Assembly: GCA_019649035.1 (NCBI GenBank) | Contig: BMAT01002476.1 | Location: forward strand, 32,531-59,045 | DNA from: Elysia marginata | Lineage: Eukaryota > Mollusca > Gastropoda > Plakobranchidae | DNA: 26,515 nucleotides | Reading direction: 5' to 3' | Shown: one piece after another, positions 20,821-26,515 of the stretch | Numbering within the stretch: the stretch's first letter is position 1 | How the letters are laid out: the number at the start of each line of letters is the position of its first letter | Notes under the pieces: model-generated | Told to the model about the DNA's origin: nothing | Databases searched by the model: none | Seen by the model: only the letters and a program-made list of their open reading frames with translations | Program-made: the position numbers and the translations under genes

Positions 20821-21653
20821 TCGAGATATGAATAACGTTACATGTGGATTCAGCATTTGATTAACTTGAGAAAACGTACATCTCTGAAAGCAGGTGTTCA
20901 AGAATGACACTTAAGTCTAAACTGATGCGAAGTTGACCAACACGAACGTAAAATTGCAGAAAAAAATTTGCTAAGATATCCATGTCTCAACTTGTATGTC
21001 CATCTTGTATAGCTGCAGACTCAAAACTTATCTTTCAGGTGCTAGAATCCGTGAGCACCAGACAAAACTTGACAGGACCGGGTTCTTCAAACCCCATGTT
21101 CAAGTATTTGTATGGCATGCTGCCTTGCTTAACAATATGGCCGTTTTCTGCTATACATATATTTCCAGCCTTGTCACGAAGACGAAGTTCAATATGTGCA
21201 AAAAATGGCGATAAAAAGTGATGGGTTAAAATAAGCAAAAATAAAGGCGTGTTCAATGAACACAATGTTTCCCTCTGTGCTTTCTATTCTTTTTTGACTC
21301 AGTTTAATTATATGATTAGATATTAGACCACGGTGTCTGATACGCTATATTGACAAATAAATAATATCTACTTCTTATATCATGTGTGGTTATACATCCT
21401 TGAATAATTTTTGGTTTTAAAAGGGCAGGCATACTGTGAATAAAATTAATAGAATACTATTAAACCCTCCGCTCCAGAGAGTCGACGGGAGAGGGGTAAC
21501 CTTTTCCCATCCCCAGTCCATATGGGACCGTCCACCGTCACCACGTAGCCAGAAATTTTAAGCTGACTCTCATGCTATGGTGACTTTGTTGATTGTTAAT
21601 TGTAATTCTATTCTAGGGTAGCGCTTAAAAAAGGTACTGAGAGAAGAGCCATA

Positions 21654-21735
21654 ATGAGAGGAGGGGATCAGAGAGAGATAGAGAGAGAAAGAGAGAGAGA
21701 CAGACAGAGAGAGAGAAAGATAGAGAGAGAAAGGG
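21654..21735. repeat. GA-rich microsatellite
   Basis: Imperfect GA repeats with GATA and GACA interruptions. Frames through it give Arg/Glu or Ser/Leu repeats with no gene support. Confidence 0.9.
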
Positions 21736-22097
21736 GCCAAGGGGTGAGGATACAACCTAGACTTCAGGGTGAGATTGCTTATTTTATATACTGTACGTAT
21801 CTGCAGTATTTCTACTGCTGTAAGACAATAATTCCGTTGTGACGTCCATTTTAGTGAGGGTAAAGCGAATGGCTGCAGGTTTAGGAAGAATAAGTGAACA
21901 CAATGTTTTAAAAAAGTATAGTAAATATTTCTTTTAAAGTTCTTATACATACGGACGAGACGCTTTCATAGAATATGATTGATTTTGTAATCATACATCA
22001 ACCACCCAGTAGCTGTACAACCCATTATGGGAGCTAACTTGAGCACATTGTTGAGCACTAAGGGTTTTTTTTTTGGAGAAATAAATAGGGATAGAGT

Positions 22098-22175
22098 GAG
22101 AGAGAAGAGCCAGAGAGGAGAGAGAGAAAGAGAGAGAGAGAGAAGAAGAAGAAGAAGAAGAAGAAGAAGAAGAAG

Positions 22176-22205
<30 letters not shown>
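22098..22205. repeat. GA microsatellite passing into an AAG/AGA array
   Basis: GA units to about 22141, then about 21 pure AGA units to 22205. The poly-arginine frame across it is an artefact. It lies about 145 bases upstream of the acceptor at 22348. Confidence 0.95.
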
Positions 22206-22206
<1 letters not shown>

Positions 22207-22348
22207 CTTTAGGGTAATAAGAACAAGTGTTCAGGTGCAGATTTGTGCAACATTTTATAAAAATTAAACATAAGTCCTATCTAGACCTTGGGTGGAAGTG
22301 CAGTAAAATAAACTTGCACACAAACGTAATCTGTTCCACCCTCTACAG

Positions 22349-22534
22349 AGCTTTTACTGGATGCCTGGATTGCGAAAGGTGACCTTGATCCAGATCTCCG
22401 ACAATACATCCGGACTTTGTGTCTAAGGGGTCACCGCCATCGCCACGACAAAGGTCGACCGGAAGACAAGAAAAAGAAGGACATGAAACGCAACAACACT
22501 AACAATGACCTCCGCAAACAGATGTCCGGCGCCA
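22349..22534 (+). CDS. SLC4-family transporter, end of the cytoplasmic-domain core
   Basis: Acceptor CCCTCTACAG ends at 22348 and donor A|GTGAGT starts at 22535. Phase 1 in and phase 1 out, 186 bases. It continues VVELLLDAWIAKGDLDPDLR, then QYIRTLCLRGHRHRH, then a Lys/Asp/Asn-rich segment ending LRKQMSGA. In SLC4 proteins this position carries an amphipathic stretch followed by a basic LL-RHRHQ-like motif, and LCLRGHRHRH is its likely counterpart. The basic, low-complexity end corresponds to the variable linker before the second half of the cytoplasmic domain. The remaining cytoplasmic part and all transmembrane exons are not found before the window ends, so the gene must continue to the right. 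About 226 codons of the protein are present in the window. Confidence 0.9.
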
Positions 22535-23990
22535 GTGAGTACACTAAATTATACTCTCGAGATTTTTTTTCCTTCAATGACCCGTGTCGAGCCGGAAGTA
22601 ATCAAAAGCCATTTATGTCAGCTCGAAATTGTGTGTCAAAAAAGTTTTAAGAGCGTTCATTTACATTGTATAGTTTTTTTTCTTTCTTGCCCACCAAACG
22701 AGGGCAATCAGCCACGATATTAGCAAAATGGAAGGCTGAAGGGACTGCGGTCATCACGTGACCCTGCTGAGATTTAGGTCAGCCCTGTTGAACACATTAT
22801 CATTGTGATATATCTCCTTTCGCGCTTCCCTTGAATGAAATATAACGACAAGCTTGTTTACTTGTTCACTGAATGTGCAAAAATAAAATAAAATCTCAGC
22901 ATTTCCTACATCTCTATTCAGACAGACACATAAAGTAATGGATACATTACATAATTATACTAAAAAGCATCACATAAATACAAAGAAACAGAATTGAGTT
23001 GGCAGACATGCAGGCATTTGGAAATACATATAGTAAGGTGCAAACTAAAAGCCATTATACGATCGTGCTCTCAAAGTTTCAAGAAAAAAAATACCGAAGA
23101 CAGCAATGCAGTAAGCAAGGTAAGCTTCTTTATTATTGCTGCTTAAATTAATCAATAAAAGTATTCAAGTTTTGATTTCACATTTCTTTTATTACTTTTT
23201 ATCAACGGTAGAAAATTATACAGAAGGCCTTTTTGTTTTTTTATGCAGTTGTATGTAAGTTAACACAAGTTCGATTGAATACGTTTTGAAATTGAAAATC
23301 CAAAATTGTTGGAAAACGTTCAACTAGACTGCCTACCATTTGTATCTGTCCAGACTGCAAATAAATCTCAGCCAGTCTTCCTGGTTAACCTCTATCTACT
23401 CATTCAGTCACTTGTGGAAAAAAAAGGAAATCGATATAACACAATCGATCGCTGATGAAAAGAGATAGTATCAGAATTTGAAAAAAACAAACTTATTCAT
23501 AACACAGTAATGGACATAGAAAAGCTCAAGCTGTCTATGACTGTTTAGGTCACACACGATTTTCTTGATATAAACAAATATGTAATGTACTCAAGAATAT
23601 CAGACAAACTGCCTTATCAATAATACAAATATCCGTTCCGGTACTATCATAGTTTCATAGTTACTCCCTCATTAAAAAAAACCGAACTCCTAACATCGTC
23701 ACATGTATCTTTCAATCAAAGTCTGAAGACTTTTGTCAATAATATTCGAACCCGAAGCCCTTTTTAGCTTTATTAGTTCCCAACATAGACATGAATAAAT
23801 GTTGAGGAATATATCTGGGAGGAAAAAGTTCAGGTATGAGAGGATAAAACAGAGAAGGAGGGGGGAAATTAAATAGATAAGTAGATCAATATACATATAG
23901 AAGGAGAGAGATGGAGAGATTAAAATTGAATGGAGGAAGAAACAGAGAGATAGATAGATAGATAGATAGATAGAGATTGAGAGAGAGAGG

Positions 23991-24033
<43 letters not shown>

Positions 24034-24077
24034 AAACCTTTGAAAAGAAATAACCTTTGATCCGTTCTCCTCCACCA
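22535..24077. other. Intron of the transporter / DNA downstream of the receptor
   Basis: No exon is seen on either strand. TTTATT at 23769-23774 is AATAAA on the minus strand and could be the receptor's polyadenylation signal, giving a 3' UTR of about 850 bases; another TTTATT lies near 23130. A GATA/GA array sits at 23945-24029. Confidence 0.5.
23945..24029. repeat. GATA plus GA compound microsatellite
   Basis: About six GATA units followed by GA repeats with AAAGA interruptions. The Ser/Leu open frame on the minus strand is an artefact. Confidence 0.92.
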
Positions 24078-24518
24078 TTAAAATTGCTCTGATTGTGTGC
24101 TTGTGTTAAGTGCGGGGATTTTGGACTCACTAAGCCTCTGTAAAGACCAGCGAAAGCTTTCGCTCAGTGTTCCATTACTGTAATGATTCTCCCACAATTT
24201 GGGTCGCGGCCTCCTACAAAATAGATGAGGGTTGCGAAGGTCGAGAACATCGTTCACATATTGAGGATGTAATCCAAGACCACTGGCATTTTCTCTGTCA
24301 CTCAGAAGTGTCAGAATAAAAACTGTAACAATTGTTGTAACGTATAACTTTGTTTCAGTAAATCGGAATCCGTACAAAAACTGTGTGAAAGAAATACTCA
24401 TTGAGAATAAAAACAAAGTGGTTTCTTTTAAATCGCGATTGCCTGCAAACACCAGATATAATTCGAATAATAGGAGCAAATATGAATGAACAAGCTGTTC
24501 ATAAAGTTTTTTAAACAC
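24078..24518 (-). other. Unrecognised open frame in the probable receptor 3' UTR
   Basis: An uninterrupted minus-strand frame of 146 codons begins about 105 bases after the receptor stop codon. Counted from the first codon (GTG), it is hydrophobic at the start (two Leu/Phe/Ile-rich stretches) and then has a more ordinary composition with NPHLFCRRPRPKLWENHYSN near residues 95-114. I recognise no family. It lacks a clear ATG at its beginning, so it is more likely 3' UTR or an old repeat than a gene. The second half looks more protein-like than random AT-rich DNA would. Confidence 0.25.
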
Positions 24519-24623
24519 CTAAAACTTGCGAAGGGCCATTGATTTAAACCGAAGTTTGGTGGGCTTTGAATACAAAAAACGAATTTCGTGGATGCATTCC
24601 GCATTTCTTTGAAGTACCAAGAG

Positions 24624-26515
24624 TCAATGACTCACTTGCCTGTACGTATACCGTGACTTGTACCGTGAAGGAAGGTCGGAGTGCGTGCCGTTTCCAGAGT
24701 TTTTCTGCGTTGGTCTGGGCGACGGTTCAATCGTTGGACGAAGAACTGGTCTCGGAAACGTGTCTCGGTTGGGAATGTCAGCAAGAGCTATTGCAGGATC
24801 ATCGAAACCTTTGCTTGCTTTCTTACTTCCATGTGGAGTTGCCATTGGAAGGCAGCGGGCATGCTGGGGAGAAGGCGTGGGGAATCCTAGTATTGGAGTT
24901 ATAACATCGCGACCGGGTGAAGTGTTCCTGTAACCCTCTACGTCTGAAGCATTCTGGCGTCTGTAGATGGTTGATCTTTTCGTTTTATGCTTTGCCTTAA
25001 AGCAGGGCCAGCAAGTTGAACCCTGTGGAGCGGGAGAGGACGGTGATGGGGGAGAGCGCGAATCGCTACTGTCTTTAGCGTGCCAGCCGCAGCTCCTCGA
25101 CTTGAGGCACTGAGACAGAGTTGCTAGTACGCGGACATCACAAAAACACATAGCGACAGCGAAGACTATGCCATGCACACAGGTCACTAAAGCGTACATA
25201 CGGGCATAGTTGCTGATCTGCGCATGTGGTGCCACTACTTCTGTCAAGCTGGCAGAGATGTTCTTGGCAGTGATGAAGTGCAGGAGCACGACCATCACTT
25301 CGCGTAACAAGCTGAACACAATAGTAATGATGACGCTGACTGAGCCTTGCCGGATGTGACGTAATGTCATCACGTCTTCCGCTTTTCTAACTTTTACCCT
25401 GTGGAACCACCATTCCATGTTCCTTTTAATAATGCCCTCCCCTTCACCAGCCTGTGGATGCGATTCCTCCTCCTCCTCCATTTCTGTTAGATTTGCTCTG
25501 TCTGTGCGAATTTTTTTCCTTTCTCTTTCACTTCCCAGTGAGGGTTGATGAAGGCAAAACGCTCCAAATCCATTGCAGAATGCAAGACAGATGGTGCACA
25601 TTATAATAAGATATTTTGGGCCAGTAAAAAGCCAATGAAAAGAACCTTCCATGTTGCCAAATCCGCAATAGTGCGTGGGAAAAATAACCACCTCAGCTAA
25701 CAACTCAAGGCCCACAATAAGCGATGTCAATATGACACAAATAATAACAATGATGCGGACATGTCGCCGCTTAAAGCGATACCGCAGAATGCGGGACACT
25801 GCTAAAATCACGTAGCCTAGCAAACACTGGTAGAACACGAGCATGCTAAGCACATCAATAGACTTGTACACTTGGCAGTTGATCAGGTAGTCCGGCCAGC
25901 CGGATGAACTCAGAATGATGGACACGACGTTGTCGACCAACAGCACGAGGGCAGCCACGGCTAGCAGCATGTGGGGCATGTGTGGCCACGGAAGTCCGGT
26001 GTTGAACACAGTCGAGGCGGCAGAGCTTCTGGAGCTTTGGCGGCGAAACGAGCGCAGCCTATGCTGTGAGACTTTGACTTGGACCAATACGACGATGCAT
26101 GCCACAACAGACGCTGCGAGAAGAAAGATAGCCACGATGTACAAAGAAACAAACAAGCGGCGGTAGGAGTCGAGAGAATTCAGCATCCGGACGATCTTGT
26201 CCCCGGCAAGTTTCCGCAGTTTTTCCTCTTCCGATACGACCCATGGCGTGAGACAGTCTGTATAGTCAGTGTAAGGATGTGTGTCAAATGAAGTGTTCAC
26301 GAACCAGGTAGCGTCGGGGAGGCAAGTCCGCCGGGCAAACATGTTGGGATTTAAAAACCCGTCAGGAGTGCACGGATGTTCCACGACTTGACCGGCAGGG
26401 GTCGGCGGCCAGCACATCTGGGATAACTGGTCGTAGTCAGCTGGGCAGTGGAGGCTGTGAGAGTCTCGTAGAGTGGACGATTTCCGAGACATAGCTTTCA
26501 TACAAGCCACTGTTG
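24624..26515 (-). CDS. Class B (secretin-like) GPCR, 5' end off-window
   Basis: A 628-codon minus-strand frame stays open to the right edge; counting from GTG at 26510, ATGs are codons 4 and 7. Residues 22-86 form a hormone-receptor domain with Cys 22, 33, 47, 63 and 86, a CWPPTPAG motif and a YTDYTDC end; Cys3 may be the first of the usual six. Seven membrane segments follow near 119-145, 180-202, 219-241, 253-277, 299-320, 389-412 and 436-457. Cys212 before TM3 and Cys282 in loop 2 fit the conserved disulfide. TM7 has a recognisable GIVFAVAMCFCDVRV. Loop 3 is long with an acidic run (343-349), and the C-tail is about 170 residues, Ser/Pro-rich. Such receptors bind peptide hormones and act through G proteins. 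Several class hallmarks are degenerate. Signal peptide and true start are missing: the sequence CAACAG at the edge could be a splice acceptor. Confidence 0.88.
   Translation of the reverse strand, partial: TVACMKAMSRKSSTLRDSHSLHCPADYDQLSQMCWPPTPAGQVVEHPCTPDGFLNPNMFARRTCLPDATWFVNTSFDTHPYTDYTDCLTPWVVSEEEKLRKLAGDKIVRMLNSLDSYRRLFVSLYIVAIFLLAASVVACIVVLVQVKVSQHRLRSFRRQSSRSSAASTVFNTGLPWPHMPHMLLAVAALVLLVDNVVSIILSSSGWPDYLINCQVYKSIDVLSMLVFYQCLLGYVILAVSRILRYRFKRRHVRIIVIICVILTSLIVGLELLAEVVIFPTHYCGFGNMEGSFHWLFTGPKYLIIMCTICLAFCNGFGAFCLHQPSLGSERERKKIRTDRANLTEMEEEEESHPQAGEGEGIIKRNMEWWFHRVKVRKAEDVMTLRHIRQGSVSVIITIVFSLLREVMVVLLHFITAKNISASLTEVVAPHAQISNYARMYALVTCVHGIVFAVAMCFCDVRVLATLSQCLKSRSCGWHAKDSSDSRSPPSPSSPAPQGSTCWPCFKAKHKTKRSTIYRRQNASDVEGYRNTSPGRDVITPILGFPTPSPQHARCLPMATPHGSKKASKGFDDPAIALADIPNRDTFPRPVLRPTIEPSPRPTQKNSGNGTHSDLPSRYKSRYTYRQVSH

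Larger units (their letters stand above)
20755..22348 (+). other. 1.6-kb intron
   Basis: Acceptor CCCTCTACAG ends at 22348. It contains GA and GAA tracts listed separately, and a short GC-richer stretch at 21465-21550 that I do not recognise. No exon is seen. Confidence 0.85.

Noticed and set aside
22027..22212. Arginine-rich small protein
   Set aside because: It is translation of GA and AGA arrays with no independent coding support.
23699..24130. Minus-strand Ser/Leu/Tyr-rich frame downstream of the receptor
   Set aside because: Its central part is translation of the GATA/GA microsatellite.
24566..24933. Open frames on the + strand opposite the receptor 3' end
   Set aside because: They overlap the receptor C-tail and look like antisense shadows of its codons.
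1..26515. Bacterial-type operons, ribosome binding sites, phage or virus genes
   Set aside because: Introns, SINEs and animal protein families show nuclear animal DNA. No viral or prokaryotic gene was recognised.

Overview
The window looks like AT-rich animal nuclear DNA, probably lophotrochozoan and most likely mollusc. It has small coding exons in long introns with good splice signals, many microsatellites, tRNA-derived SINEs, a decayed Tc1/mariner copy, and proteins of two animal membrane families. The species cannot be named from the sequence alone; the mollusc call rests on the SINE type and general character and is an inference.

Two genes are supported. The first, on the + strand, is the 5' part of an SLC4-family bicarbonate transporter (Na+/HCO3- cotransporter or Na+-driven exchanger type). 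It has two alternative ATG-bearing first exons (4366-4453 and 6913-6937), an internal exon of 93 bases (10235-10327), and three exons (16726-16876, 20594-20754, 22349-22534) encoding the start of the band-3-like cytoplasmic domain. All junction phases agree: 1, 1, 1, 2, 1, 1. One intron uses a GC donor, and one donor site lies in a 35-base tandem duplication. The transmembrane part of the transporter lies beyond the right edge. The second, on the - strand from the right edge to 24624, is a single-exon class B (secretin-like) GPCR with a hormone-receptor domain and seven membrane segments. Its extreme 5' end is off-window. If the transporter continues to the right, the receptor is nested antisense in its next intron.

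Layout: 1-4265 upstream DNA with a SINE at 2608-2915 and a diverged repeat pair; 4266-6937 two first exons separated by GA tracts; 6938-10234 intron with GATA arrays; 10328-16725 intron with a 1-kb, 23-base minisatellite and a mosaic of duplicated segments; 16877-20593 intron with a CTA array, a defective Tc1/mariner copy and a second SINE with a perfect 12-base target duplication; 20755-22348 intron with GA and GAA tracts; 22535 onward intron containing the receptor and its probable 3' UTR.

No new multi-gene system is visible. The points most worth a second look are the non-standard splice signals of the transporter gene, the two first exons, the divergent intronless receptor, and the two SINEs that share a central domain but carry different tRNA-like heads.
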